Below are positions 51,193 to 60,678 of a stretch of DNA of 64,000 nucleotides, piece after piece (within the stretch, counting starts at the first letter, position 1; the number at the start of each line of letters is the position of its first letter). The position numbers and the translations under genes were made by a program. The stretch comes from Lacibacter cauensis (GTDB taxonomy: Bacteria; Bacteroidota; Bacteroidia; Chitinophagales; Chitinophagaceae), in the NCBI RefSeq assembly GCF_007830055.1, contig NZ_VLLE01000002.1, positions 879,953 to 943,952 of the forward strand, given 5' to 3'. The notes beneath the pieces were generated by a model, which was not told the origin of the DNA, did not search any database, and saw only the letters and a list, made by a program, of their open reading frames with translations.

Positions 51193-54036
51193 TTATTTTA
51201 GTGGTGTGATCGTAACAGGCCCCAATAATCCCGATGATAACGGGCTCCATGCGGCGGCTGTGAAGATACCTTTCTTTGCGTTTTCTGCCTTGCGTGCAGG
51301 CATGTTGGTATTGTAAAATATTTTCCAGGGAAGATTATTCTTGTCCATGTAAATAATGCGGTTGGCCATTAAGTTGGCAACAACAATTTCCAGTTTGTTA
51401 TTGGTCTGCATAACCGATGCAGGGATCACACATTGAAACACCGGGCCGATAACTGTGGCAATCTTTTTGCCATTCAATATCACTTCAGCTGTTTCATCTA
51501 CAGTACCGAGATCAAGCAACCATGATGTTGCATTAGCTTCCGGTTTTGCAAAGGAAATGCTGTACTTCGCTGTTCCGGAAAAATTCTTCACATCATCGCC
51601 GCCAAGTTCTGTCCATGATTTTAAGATGGTTGTTTTGATAGCAGCGGGAATCGTTGGGCCACCATCGAGGAAGTTGATCGTCCACTCTCCTTTTATTTCC
51701 TGAGGTTGTGCAATGCTTTCTTTATAAGGAAATGCTTCACCTGTTTTCTTTGTTGCATACGATTGTACAATGATGGCTTCGTACGATTGTAATTGCAGCA
51801 GTATTTCCACTGCACCACTGCTGCTGTTCTTCCGCCATTTGGCTAAACCTTTCTTGTTATGCATGGCATCAAACAAGGCAATGGATGCGGCATTGGTATG
51901 CAGTTCAATCCATTCTTCAAACGGTTTATCGGTACGGTTGTTGATGAGCCACATGGTTCCTTCTGCATTCTTTCTGCGCAGCACAGACAATCCTTTTTCT
52001 GCATAACTCTCTTTGCGTGCTTTTGCAACTTGTAACAAGGCTTCCATGTCATCGCTCACCACAAATTTGCCATTGCCAACTGTTGCCTGTTGTACATTGT
52101 TTGAAGTAGTGAATTTTAATTGACCAATCAATTGCTGAAATGTTTTTCTTCTTGCATCCAGTTGATGAAATCCGGGCACATCGTTCGGCAGATTTTTATA
52201 GACCAATATGGTTGCGCCTTGCTGTGCAAGTTTCAGCAACTGTTGCATGGCATTTTCAGTGATGAGTTTATTCGCTGGCAATAAAATAGTGCGATACGCA
52301 TTACCGCTGCTGACGATATTCTTACCACTGTTGGTAAACTTCTGCAACTGACGTTCGCTGAAGAAATCGAAACTGTATCCTTTCTCTACCATCCATTTCG
52401 ATACATGTTCAAAATCAGTATTCACAAAATTCTTTTCCATGCCATCGAAATGCTGCAGCAACACATTGCCGGGTTCTGCATAACGGTCAACGATGGGATA
52501 ATAAACCAACACATCGTTATCGGGTTTACCCTTTTGTAAAAAACTTTGTGTACGTGTGATGTAACTATTCAATGCATGGAAATGGTTCCATTGTGGATTG
52601 GTGGGTTGAAAATGCACTGCCGCATAAAACAACCAGCCGGGCCACTTCGCTTCTTTGGGCGAATACTCTGTACCGTGATAAAAAATATGATTGACACCGC
52701 CGAGGAAATATAAATCGATTGCTTTCTTTACATCGCCCCAGCTGGATAAGAAATGTTCATTGAGCCAGGTAGCCGATTCAGACGAAACCAATTGCTTGCC
52801 CGATACATTTGCTGCTGAGGTTGCAAATTTAAAACGCAGAATATCGGTTCCTTCTGTTTCCGGAATATCAACAACACTATACAGGTCTAATGTATTCGCA
52901 GGCGAACCATGCGATTGATTCCGCAGCATCTTTCCTTTGGTACCTGCCCATTTTTTCCAGGTCATGGTAAAGTGTTCGAGCAGCAGCTCATCGATCACCG
53001 AACGGTAATCGTAAATCACACGACTGTTTTTCTCCGGTGTATCTTTTCCAAACAATGCAGGTAATTGTGTTTTGAGATCATATCCTTTACGCTTTTTAAA
53101 TTCCGCAAAGAAAGTTGGCGTCCAGTTGCTTTGTCCTCTTGCATCATCCACTTCATACGAATCGTTGAAGAAAGAACGCAGGTAAGAAATATCATAACCC
53201 TTGAACGAAGCATCAAACTTTTTAAAGTAGTTCGTTGCTGCCTGTAACGAAAAGTGATCGATGGCATAACCTTCACCACCAGGTGCTGCACGTTCTACCA
53301 TCTTGCCATGTAAGCCCTGGAACAAGGCGTACAAGGTCCAGTTGCCTGTTGGTGCAGTCCAGTTAAGTTTTCCGTTTGCATCCACCTTTGCAGTCAAATC
53401 AATACTTTCATTTTGATCGGAGTAAGCGATCAATGTTTGCAAAGGCAATTTGCCGGGATATTGAATCTGATCCAATGCCAATGCCTGCAGGTTCTTGTTT
53501 GTCCAGACAGGTTTTAACACATGGTCGAATGTCGCCGGTTTGTTATTGGCTGTGCGGATGAATCCTTCCTGTTTGTATTCAACCGCTTCGTTTAATTGTT
53601 CGCCGCCGTTGAGCTTATACGTTTTATAGAAAATACTTTTACTTGCATCATCCTCTTTCACCCAAGGTCCGCCGAAAGGCCAGCCGGTTCCGTTTGCTAA
53701 ATCAACACCCAATCCCAATCGTTTTGATTCGTTGAGTGTGTACGAAAATAGCTGCATCCATTGCGGCGACAGAAAATCGATGAATTGTTTTTCGTATCCT
53801 TCAACCCCGTAAATCGGCGTTAACTCCACACCACCTAATCCTGCTTGTTGGTATTGCTGCAAGTTCAAGGTAAGATCAGCTTTGTTCACCGCACTGCCTT
53901 CCCACCACCAACGTGTCCATGGTTTGGTTACATTGGTGATTGATGGCCAGTTGATCTGTGCGGTGGCAGCAAAACCATTTACGACGATTGCCGATGCAAG
54001 AATTACTTTTCTCAATGTTGTTTGTTTATGCTTCAT
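51193..54036 (-). CDS. Alpha-L-rhamnosidase, GH106 family
   Basis: A 947-residue secreted enzyme (start at 54036, signal KVILASAIVVNGFAATAQ). The GH106 N-terminal signature RWWWEGSAVNKADLT near residue 41 is followed by LGGVELTPIYG, LGLGVDLANGTGWPFGGPWV, SFFNDSYEVDDARGQSNWTP and the FYHGTEYSPKEAKWPGW block; a C-terminal galactose-binding-like domain carries WLLDLGTVDETAEVILNGK. GH106 rhamnosidases act on alpha-1,2-, 1,3- or 1,4-linked rhamnose in rhamnogalacturonan and RG-II. The other rhamnosidase in the cluster is GH78, so rhamnose is removed by two different folds. Confidence 0.93.
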   Translation of the reverse strand: MKHKQTTLRKVILASAIVVNGFAATAQINWPSITNVTKPWTRWWWEGSAVNKADLTLNLQQYQQAGLGGVELTPIYGVEGYEKQFIDFLSPQWMQLFSYTLNESKRLGLGVDLANGTGWPFGGPWVKEDDASKSIFYKTYKLNGGEQLNEAVEYKQEGFIRTANNKPATFDHVLKPVWTNKNLQALALDQIQYPGKLPLQTLIAYSDQNESIDLTAKVDANGKLNWTAPTGNWTLYALFQGLHGKMVERAAPGGEGYAIDHFSLQAATNYFKKFDASFKGYDISYLRSFFNDSYEVDDARGQSNWTPTFFAEFKKRKGYDLKTQLPALFGKDTPEKNSRVIYDYRSVIDELLLEHFTMTWKKWAGTKGKMLRNQSHGSPANTLDLYSVVDIPETEGTDILRFKFATSAANVSGKQLVSSESATWLNEHFLSSWGDVKKAIDLYFLGGVNHIFYHGTEYSPKEAKWPGWLFYAAVHFQPTNPQWNHFHALNSYITRTQSFLQKGKPDNDVLVYYPIVDRYAEPGNVLLQHFDGMEKNFVNTDFEHVSKWMVEKGYSFDFFSERQLQKFTNSGKNIVSSGNAYRTILLPANKLITENAMQQLLKLAQQGATILVYKNLPNDVPGFHQLDARRKTFQQLIGQLKFTTSNNVQQATVGNGKFVVSDDMEALLQVAKARKESYAEKGLSVLRRKNAEGTMWLINNRTDKPFEEWIELHTNAASIALFDAMHNKKGLAKWRKNSSSGAVEILLQLQSYEAIIVQSYATKKTGEAFPYKESIAQPQEIKGEWTINFLDGGPTIPAAIKTTILKSWTELGGDDVKNFSGTAKYSISFAKPEANATSWLLDLGTVDETAEVILNGKKIATVIGPVFQCVIPASVMQTNNKLEIVVANLMANRIIYMDKNNLPWKIFYNTNMPARKAENAKKGIFTAAAWSPLSSGLLGPVTITPLK

Positions 54037-54200
54037 CTTGTTTATTCGATCAAGCGTACCTACGGCACGCATTTGTTATTTTGTTTTTTCTACCAAGCAA
54101 TTGTCCCTACGGGACAGGATGTTGCTGATTTATTTTGCTGATTGTGGTTGCGACGTACGCATAACCCTCAACTCATAACCCATAACCTTCTTGTTGTATA

Positions 54201-54224
54201 TCGTCAGACGAGGGCGTCAGACGA
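54201..54224. repeat. 24-bp CGTCAGACG repeat, copy C
   Basis: TCGTCAGACG, then AGGG, then CGTCAGACGA, inside a CTCATTCACCACTCACC-type low-complexity stretch (54160-54260) between GH106 and PL22. Confidence 0.75.
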
Positions 54225-54255
54225 AGAAGCTCATTCACCACTCACCATTGACCAT

Positions 54256-55485
54256 TCACAATTCCACCGCATACACATTCTCGATCCCTTCAAAGTTGGC
54301 CCGAAAGATCACCCACTTCCCATCGGGACTGAAATGCACATTTGGCTCTAAGCGATAGTTATGATGTTTCATATTCACCAGTCGTGTTGAAACGAATTTA
54401 TCGCCTTGGGGTTTGAATAAATAAATCCACATCCCGTCTTTCGCTCTGGCAACCTGACCTTCATTACCACCATCACCACAAAACCAACTATTGTCTTTGT
54501 TGCTGTTGAAATGAATACTCCATTCATCACGCTGCAACTCGTATTTTGTTTTTTGTCCGGTATTGACGTTGTGACCTTCTACATAAAACTTCGTGCTGCG
54601 TGGTTGCTGCAGATCGTACCAGATGATTTGTCCATCTGCACTCGGCCACTCATGCCCTGCAATTTCCATCTCCATAATTCGCTTGTGAATCTGTGTGATC
54701 TTCTTCGTCTTTACATCAATCGTCCAAATGCGGTTGACTTTATGCCAGGGGCCTTCATGACAAAACATTAATAAGTTAGGATCGGTTGTAGAGAACTGTA
54801 CATGATTCAACCACGCACTGTCGCTGTGCACTCTGTCCAGTTCTTTTGTTTTTACATTAATCGTGAATAAAGTACGTGGCAGCTTTGCTTCGTAGATGAT
54901 GTTGAAGTAGCTTGATTTATTGGGATACTTTTTGAACAACTCTTTTTCTTCATCACTTGATTTGGCACCGCCGAGCAATGTACCATCGGCATTGATGGCT
55001 GTAACGGTTCCTTTAAAATCGTCAGGAAAAACAAAGACCTGTTTGACTTCTTTGGTCTTTGCATTAACGCTGAACACGGTATCTTTTATCTGGTAATAAA
55101 CAATTCCTTTTTTGTTATCAACGATCTCGCCATTCATGGGCGAACGGTGAAAGGTCAGCTGTTCACTCTTTAATGTTTTAAGATCGAGTAAATGAATTTG
55201 TCGGTTACCGGAAACGACTGTAGAGATTTCCTGTTTGCGTACACTGTCAACATTGTTTTTGTTGCTGCTGTAAAACACCATCGAGTTTCCGATGAAAGGA
55301 TTGTTATGAAAGTAAAAGCTGAGGTTGCTCTTGCCTTCCATTCTTGTCAATTTAACTACACGATGTTTAGTGTCTTTATCAATCCATTCGTTGGGCATGG
55401 CTCTGCCACCGGTTTCAAGCACTTCCTGTGCATGTATGGACAATACAGTAGCGATCAGCAGGGCAACCGTTAAGAGTAGTTTCAT
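54256..55485 (-). CDS. Oligogalacturonate lyase, PL22 family
   Basis: A 409-residue secreted seven-bladed propeller. PL22 signatures include SNLSFYFHNNPFIGNSMVFY, LNHVQFSTTDPNLLMFCHE, GPWHKVNRIWTID, EIAGHEWPSADGQIIWYD and EPNVHFSPDGKWVIFRAN; the several His residues in these blocks match the manganese-binding site of the family. It cleaves short unsaturated or saturated oligogalacturonides to the 5-keto-4-deoxyuronate level. The start at 55485 gives MKLLLTVALLIATVLSIHAQ; the longer reading to 55599 crosses the regulatory repeat and is rejected. A direct-repeat site lies 55 bp upstream. Confidence 0.92.
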   Translation of the reverse strand: MKLLLTVALLIATVLSIHAQEVLETGGRAMPNEWIDKDTKHRVVKLTRMEGKSNLSFYFHNNPFIGNSMVFYSSNKNNVDSVRKQEISTVVSGNRQIHLLDLKTLKSEQLTFHRSPMNGEIVDNKKGIVYYQIKDTVFSVNAKTKEVKQVFVFPDDFKGTVTAINADGTLLGGAKSSDEEKELFKKYPNKSSYFNIIYEAKLPRTLFTINVKTKELDRVHSDSAWLNHVQFSTTDPNLLMFCHEGPWHKVNRIWTIDVKTKKITQIHKRIMEMEIAGHEWPSADGQIIWYDLQQPRSTKFYVEGHNVNTGQKTKYELQRDEWSIHFNSNKDNSWFCGDGGNEGQVARAKDGMWIYLFKPQGDKFVSTRLVNMKHHNYRLEPNVHFSPDGKWVIFRANFEGIENVYAVEL

Positions 55486-55509
55486 TTTTATACAGCTTTT
55501 AAACAGCCT

Positions 55510-55517
55510 ATAAAGTA
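55510..55517 (-). promoter_or_regulatory. Possible -7 element of the PL22 gene
   Basis: The minus strand reads TACTTTAT, a six-of-eight match to TAnnTTTG, 23 bp from the direct repeat and 25 bp before the ATG. Confidence 0.35.
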
Positions 55518-55539
55518 AAGACTTAAAAGCAGGACGGTT

Positions 55540-55555
55540 ATCCTGTACAATCCTG
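55540..55555 (-). promoter_or_regulatory. CAGGAT-N4-CAGGAT direct repeat, site 4
   Basis: Two exact CAGGAT words ten bases apart on the minus strand (CAGGATTGTACAGGAT). It lies directly after the stop codon of the small membrane protein gene. Confidence 0.65.
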
Positions 55556-55756
55556 CTATTTTCCCGCCTGTTTCTGGGCCTTGTACCTTCTGCGTACATC
55601 CGGGAAAAAGATGAAATTAAAGTAGAAGAAATTTACGACAATGATGATGTAAGCAACATTAAAGGGCAGGTAGGATCTGAATTTTATCAACAGAATTTCA
55701 CTGAAAATGATTGTAAGAGCAATGGCAAAAAGTAAAGGGTTGAAAAACTTCCTCAT
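55556..55756 (-). CDS. Small hypothetical membrane protein
   Basis: A 66-residue protein with two hydrophobic segments (FFNPLLFAIALTIIFSEILL and VAYIIIVVNFFYFNFIFF) and a basic, hydrophilic C-terminus RRRYKAQKQAGK. Family unknown. ATG at 55756 is preferred to the TTG at 55780. It sits 82 bp downstream of the GH43 gene and right before a regulatory direct repeat. It is supported only by its reading frame and membrane-like composition. Confidence 0.5.
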   Translation of the reverse strand: MRKFFNPLLFAIALTIIFSEILLIKFRSYLPFNVAYIIIVVNFFYFNFIFFPDVRRRYKAQKQAGK

Positions 55757-55838
55757 TAAAAAAAATCTGTTGTCCTGCAATGTAAGCTTTTTCAGCTTAA
55801 CACTTGTTCATATTTAACCTGTTTCTAAAACGGAAACC

Positions 55839-57419
55839 TCACTCTTTCATCAGCATTACATCATCCACAAGACAAAATGCATGGGCCTTCCCATCGGCAA
55901 TAAATCCAATCTCTACCTGGCCGCCTTTCACTTCGATGTGATCAATACGAATGGTCGTCCAATCGCTCTGTTCACCGCTAATGGTATACACTTTTGTTTT
56001 GTTATTGCTCGTAGCATACATCTGCAGTATGTTGAAGCCGTTACTGTTTTTAACAGTAGCCGTTAACCGGTAATGGCCATCCTTTAACTGTACATAAGGC
56101 GATGAGGTTATGACTTGTTGAACGCTGCGGATAAAATCAACCTTATCTGTTATCTGCAAACTTTTTTCGCCGATTACCTTGGTTCGATCGTATTGTGTAT
56201 TGAAATAATTCAACACCGGAGAACTGTTACTGTCCAGAGAAACTTTGTTGCCTTCAATCACCGTTGTTGTCCAGCCCAGTAAAAATTCCTGCACCGGTTT
56301 AACATGGCTGGGAATTCTTCTTCGGTCTGCTTCAAAACTTCCATTCATTACATAGTTATGATCGGCAGCTACTTTCCACTCGCCTGTTTTTGCATTGATG
56401 TTCCATGAACTGAGTGAATTGAAATAGGGTTCAGCACCATTAAAGGAAAGTGGAAACCATTGATTGTAGCCCAAACCATTGCCAGCAAAGTTGGCCCAAC
56501 GATCGCCACAATACACTACTGTTTCCTGTTTCGTTCCTTTGATGTTGAAGAAGAAACCGGTTTGTGTTACATGTGCATAATCGTTTTCACTTCCTTTCAT
56601 CACCTGCATATTGTTTGTGGGCGTGTAGGGCCCACGAATATCATCGGCCACTAAGTAATAAGCATACGATGCATCCCAGCCATAAATGTTAGAAGCTGCC
56701 ATGTAATACTTCCCTTTGTATTTGAACATGCAGTTGCCTTCCCTGCTTTCGCCCTGGAATACTTTGGTACAGTCTAACAAATTCACCAGTCCATCTTTCA
56801 CGCCGATTTCAGAAACATAAATTTTATTGCGGCCACTGCCATATGAATAGATGAGATACGATTTGCCGCTGTCTTCATCGGTAAACACTGTTTGATCGCC
56901 GGTATTGCTTGTGCCGATCATCTCTTTCATGCTGATGCGTTGATGCCACTTGAATGTACCTGTTGGGGAATCGGCAATAGTGATCAACACCTGGTTACCA
57001 TGCTGCACAAACATAGCGTACTTATTCAGTTCCTTTATATAAGCCACACCTAAACGTCCCACCCATGTTTTGGGCACTGTTTTAAACGCTTCTTCTTTGG
57101 TAAACACATTGGCTTCAAAGGTCCAATTCACAAGATCAGTAGAGCTGTAACAGGTAACTGCTTCAAACGTTGCATTGGGTAAGGTTACAGAAGGATCGTT
57201 GCGGTAGGTTTCTGCTTCTTTGTAATGCACACCATACCAGTAATACTTTTCTTTTCCGTTTGCATCCTTGAATTTAAAAATACCGCCACCCTGGCTGTAG
57301 ATGGGTTTCCCATCTTTTGTATTCCAGAATACATCGTTTTTGATGTTGAGGAATTGTGCCTGTGCGTTACTCATCAACAGCAATAACACAACAACAATTT
57401 GTATTGAAATTCGGTTCAT
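55839..57419 (-). CDS. Glycoside hydrolase GH43-like with C-terminal carbohydrate-binding domain
   Basis: A 526-residue secreted protein (MNRISIQIVVVLLLLMSNAQ). Propeller blocks KPIYSQGGGIFKFKDANGKE, YYWYGVHYKEAETYRN, AVTCYSSTDLVNWTFEANVF, GTSNTGDQTVFTDEDSGKSY and REGNCMFKYKGKYYMAAS recall the GH43 subfamily that includes exo-beta-1,3-galactanases. From about residue 350 a beta-sandwich domain (NYVMNGSFEADRRR, KVIGEKSLQITDKVDF, GHYRLTATVKNSNG) looks like a CenC-type binding module. A galactan or arabinogalactan side chain is the likely substrate; this is inferred from subfamily resemblance. It starts one base after the end of the PL22-like gene. Confidence 0.85.
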   Translation of the reverse strand: MNRISIQIVVVLLLLMSNAQAQFLNIKNDVFWNTKDGKPIYSQGGGIFKFKDANGKEKYYWYGVHYKEAETYRNDPSVTLPNATFEAVTCYSSTDLVNWTFEANVFTKEEAFKTVPKTWVGRLGVAYIKELNKYAMFVQHGNQVLITIADSPTGTFKWHQRISMKEMIGTSNTGDQTVFTDEDSGKSYLIYSYGSGRNKIYVSEIGVKDGLVNLLDCTKVFQGESREGNCMFKYKGKYYMAASNIYGWDASYAYYLVADDIRGPYTPTNNMQVMKGSENDYAHVTQTGFFFNIKGTKQETVVYCGDRWANFAGNGLGYNQWFPLSFNGAEPYFNSLSSWNINAKTGEWKVAADHNYVMNGSFEADRRRIPSHVKPVQEFLLGWTTTVIEGNKVSLDSNSSPVLNYFNTQYDRTKVIGEKSLQITDKVDFIRSVQQVITSSPYVQLKDGHYRLTATVKNSNGFNILQMYATSNNKTKVYTISGEQSDWTTIRIDHIEVKGGQVEIGFIADGKAHAFCLVDDVMLMKE

Positions 57420-57420
57420 G

Positions 57421-58788
57421 TTACTTGTATGTTCGCTTCAACCATTCATCGGGTAAATAAATAATGCAGATGTTCATGGATTTTCCATCGGCTGACAACA
57501 TCGCCGATTGAATCTGAATTTTTGTTCCGTCTTCGCTCATGGTTGGATGCGGATGATCGGCCGCCGTTGGTTTATGTCCTGCAGATAACAAGATCATTTC
57601 ATTACTGTGCCTGTCGATGAGATAAATATCACGTTTGAAATCATCACCCACTGCCCAGCGTCCATCAGGCGATCCACTCACATGCCACAGACCACTGCCG
57701 CTTTTTGTTTGCCCGGCAATATAACTTTCCCTCGTACGCAGGTTTACAATAGCAAGGCCGGTTGGTTTTTCTCTTGTGCCACTTGGTCCCCATGCAGGAT
57801 CTTGTCCCGGATTTGCACCGCCCACAGCTGTACCTGTTGTATCAACGCCGCCAATCTTACGGTGACCCATAATCGCAATGGCCACTTCATCTTTGCTGAT
57901 TACAGCTTCATGTGTTACCCATTCGTATTCCGCTTCAGGATAGACCGGACGAAGACCTGTTCCATCACGCATCACCGTCCAGGTACGTTGTGGCGATTTA
58001 CCACCGGTTTCCCAACAAAACACAATTTCACCGGGCATCCATGGATTGGTTTGTATATGACCGATCTGGAACGGAACAGAAACTACATATTTTATTTCAC
58101 CTGTCTTTACATTCATCGCTGCAATACCGGTTGGTCCTGCACCCATGTTGCGTGGCCCGAAATTATCTGCCGGTTTTGTGCCTGCTGGCAAATGCTTAGC
58201 TGCTGCAGCTTTTCCTACACGGAAATAAGCCCACTCTTCATCGCCATCCAATGCCATATCACCACCGCCTTCGAGTTCAATAGGAATTGTTCCGCAGATG
58301 CGTTGGTAAACATGTGCAGGTTGCATCTTTCCTGCTTTACTGTCTGCAAATACTTTTGCCAAATCAACTTCAACAATCTGCAACGGAATCGGATTTCTTC
58401 TGCGAGCTGTATCACTCTGTGTTCTTCGTGCAGTATCACGCTGCGGATAACGCATAAAGTAAAGCCTCATGCTTTTGCGGGCCACATTCAACATACCCGT
58501 GTAACCACCTTCGGTTACCTGCACCATCTCACCTGTTTTTTCATGTACCGCCAACGCTTCATTGCGTGCACGGTTGCTGCGGAAGATGAGCCATTCACCA
58601 TCACTCGTCCACTGATTATGCGTCTGGTAAATTTTTGAATCACCAGCTTGTGTGGATGTTAAAAACACCAGTCTTGCTCCCGTTACCGGATCTTTGATTT
58701 CCTTTCGTTCAGAGGGGAATCGTTTGCCGATCTGTGCTGAAGCAAACAACGACATACATAATCCTGTAATGATAAAAATCTGTTTCAT
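57421..58788 (-). CDS. PL22-like secreted seven-bladed propeller
   Basis: A 455-residue secreted protein (MKQIFIITGLCMSLFASAQ) resembling oligogalacturonate lyases: SKIYQTHNQWTSDGEWLIF, IGHIQTNPWMPGEIVFCWE, TGGKSPQRTWTVMRDGTG, YEWVTHEAVISKDEVAI and SGLWHVSGSPDGRWAVGD. Several but not all of the His positions of the PL22 at 54256 are retained, so activity on a related uronide, or loss of activity, are both possible. An Arg-rich duplicated stretch (DTARRTQSDTARRRNP) near residue 120 interrupts the fold. It is adjacent to GH39 and GH43 with 1-20 bp gaps. Confidence 0.8.
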   Translation of the reverse strand: MKQIFIITGLCMSLFASAQIGKRFPSERKEIKDPVTGARLVFLTSTQAGDSKIYQTHNQWTSDGEWLIFRSNRARNEALAVHEKTGEMVQVTEGGYTGMLNVARKSMRLYFMRYPQRDTARRTQSDTARRRNPIPLQIVEVDLAKVFADSKAGKMQPAHVYQRICGTIPIELEGGGDMALDGDEEWAYFRVGKAAAAKHLPAGTKPADNFGPRNMGAGPTGIAAMNVKTGEIKYVVSVPFQIGHIQTNPWMPGEIVFCWETGGKSPQRTWTVMRDGTGLRPVYPEAEYEWVTHEAVISKDEVAIAIMGHRKIGGVDTTGTAVGGANPGQDPAWGPSGTREKPTGLAIVNLRTRESYIAGQTKSGSGLWHVSGSPDGRWAVGDDFKRDIYLIDRHSNEMILLSAGHKPTAADHPHPTMSEDGTKIQIQSAMLSADGKSMNICIIYLPDEWLKRTYK

Positions 58789-58807
58789 GATGATTCAATT
58801 ATAAATT

Positions 58808-60469
58808 TTACCAATCAAGTTTCAATAAGCTTACACCCTGCTGCGGTAATGAAATAGTGATGCTCAATACGCCATTCGTTATCTTCAATTTCTTCGACGC
58901 TCCCATTGTTTTTAACTGTCCTGATTTTTCCAGTATCGCTATCTGTTCATTCGTTGGATTTTGCGGCGAGCCCATTTTCTTCCACACTTCATAACTGTTA
59001 CTGTGTTCGTCATCAATACGGTATTCCGTAACTGTTACTGTTGTTGCAGACAGTCCGTTGATGTTTACTGCAACAGGTAGCGCTGCATTCTTCACATCGT
59101 CATCATGATAATTCCAGATCATCACTGTTGCCGAACGTTTATCTTTCGCAGCAAGTCCACCCACATCATTGTATTTTCTGCGTACGCTTGAATCAACAAT
59201 TGTTTTCAAATCGTACATCTGGTTGCCCTGCACCAATACACGGTTTCCCTTCATCATACCAAACATTCGGAACACATTCAGTACCGGTTTATCTACACCG
59301 TTGGTGGCAAGATCACGAAAACCATAGAACCAGGGCTGATTCTCAAATTCAAAGGCCCAGGTGACTGCTCCCAGGAAGTTAACCTTAAACGAATCGGCCA
59401 ATAAATATTTGCGTGCAAACGAAGCAGCTGTATAACTCGCATACATGGTTCCGTTACGATACGCATTCTCCGGATTGGTGTGCATGCCGCAGGCGGCACA
59501 ACCTTCCGGATCACTTTCACCGATAACAACAGGTAAGTTTTTTAACTGCGGATAAGCAGCAACAAATTTGAATCCGGCATTGATATCTCTTAACTGTGTG
59601 CCCATATTCATCTGCACATGCCCATTTACAACACGGGGTGATCCTTTTGCGTGAAAGAGAATCATATCAACACTCGAACCGATTTTCTTTGTTACATAAT
59701 TGGTATCGCTGTAACAATGTTTTACAAATGCATGCAACCATTCCTGTGCGCCTTTGCTTGCAGTGCCTGCTATATTAATACCGCCGATTTTTGCAGTGGG
59801 CAAGGCACGCTTCACCGCATCTGCTGTATAATCGTATAGTTTAAAGAATTCTTCTTTTGTTCCCTTCCAGTAGCCGTTTGGTTCATTCCACAATTCCCAA
59901 TACCAGCTCTCCACTTCTTTTTGTCCGTAACGTTCTACACTGTGCTTCACCCATTGAAAAACCAACTCGGCCCATTTGTTATAATCTTTCGGTGGATAAG
60001 CCCAGCCTGTTACAATTCTAAAATAAGGTTCACCCGGTTTCCAATCATGTTTGTATGGTTGCGGATTGGTTGATAATGCTTCGGGCATAAAACCAATTTG
60101 TGCCAATGGTTTCATGCCATGTTGCACATAGGTATCAAAAATACTGTCGATGATTTTCCAGTTGTAAACGGGATTGCCGTTTGCATCTTCCGTATATGCA
60201 TTGGTGCTGCCCCATTTCAATGCAGGCGTACCATCGCCTGTTACCAATAAACTATGTGCACGTACATACACAGGAACGGGACTGAGTTTTGAAATTTCTG
60301 TGAGCAATTTCTTTCCATCTTTCATGTACGTATAGTTCGGCTCGTCATAACCAAACCATGCCCACACAGGCGTCATGGCGCCCACTTCTTTATTTAAATC
60401 AACATGAATCGTTGGTGATTGCGCAAAGGCAGCAGAAAATAAAAAGAGTAAAGGCAAGAAACGTTTCAT
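58808..60469 (-). CDS. Glycoside hydrolase, GH39 family
   Basis: A 553-residue secreted TIM-barrel enzyme (MKRFLPLLFLFSAAFAQ). The N-terminal VWAWFGYDEPNYTYMKDGKK, YVRAHSLLVTGDGTPALKWG, the acid/base Glu in WYWELWNEPNGYWKG near residue 194 and the nucleophile Glu in PVVIGESDPEGCAACG near 317 fit GH39. Two cysteines (CAAC) follow the nucleophile. A C-terminal beta domain closes the protein. GH39 covers beta-xylosidases and related enzymes on arabinose- or iduronate-type residues; in this pectin setting a side-chain pentose or uronic acid is plausible. Confidence 0.9.
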   Translation of the reverse strand: MKRFLPLLFLFSAAFAQSPTIHVDLNKEVGAMTPVWAWFGYDEPNYTYMKDGKKLLTEISKLSPVPVYVRAHSLLVTGDGTPALKWGSTNAYTEDANGNPVYNWKIIDSIFDTYVQHGMKPLAQIGFMPEALSTNPQPYKHDWKPGEPYFRIVTGWAYPPKDYNKWAELVFQWVKHSVERYGQKEVESWYWELWNEPNGYWKGTKEEFFKLYDYTADAVKRALPTAKIGGINIAGTASKGAQEWLHAFVKHCYSDTNYVTKKIGSSVDMILFHAKGSPRVVNGHVQMNMGTQLRDINAGFKFVAAYPQLKNLPVVIGESDPEGCAACGMHTNPENAYRNGTMYASYTAASFARKYLLADSFKVNFLGAVTWAFEFENQPWFYGFRDLATNGVDKPVLNVFRMFGMMKGNRVLVQGNQMYDLKTIVDSSVRRKYNDVGGLAAKDKRSATVMIWNYHDDDVKNAALPVAVNINGLSATTVTVTEYRIDDEHSNSYEVWKKMGSPQNPTNEQIAILEKSGQLKTMGASKKLKITNGVLSITISLPQQGVSLLKLDW

Positions 60470-60623
60470 GTATGTTTTGTTTATCTGCGTTATTAATTCA
60501 TGGCAACAACTGTTGTGTCACTCACTTGTACGTTCCGTTTTCATGGCAGCAAAGCAACTCCTGCTTTAAAGATACTCTTTCACCCACCCATTTAAGCATA
60601 TTCAACAACTATCACCATCTGCA

Positions 60624-60670
60624 AAAAGTAAGGGCTGTGCGTTGAGTTCTCTCCCTTTAGGGAGAGTTAG
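60624..60670. repeat. CTCTCCCTTTAGGGAGAG hairpin repeat
   Basis: An 18-bp near-perfect hairpin at 60649-60666, preceded by AAAAGTAAGGGCTGTGCG, which matches the start of the element at 17250. It lies in the 209-bp gap between CE12 and GH39 and could act as an attenuator on the minus strand. Nothing else was seen in that gap. Confidence 0.6.
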
Positions 60671-60678
60671 AGAGGGTT

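Noticed and set aside
57607-58638. A 343-codon open frame on the plus strand
   Set aside because: It is antisense to the PL22-like gene, its product is rich in Cys, His and Ser with no family resemblance, and the minus-strand gene has a signal peptide and clear homology blocks.
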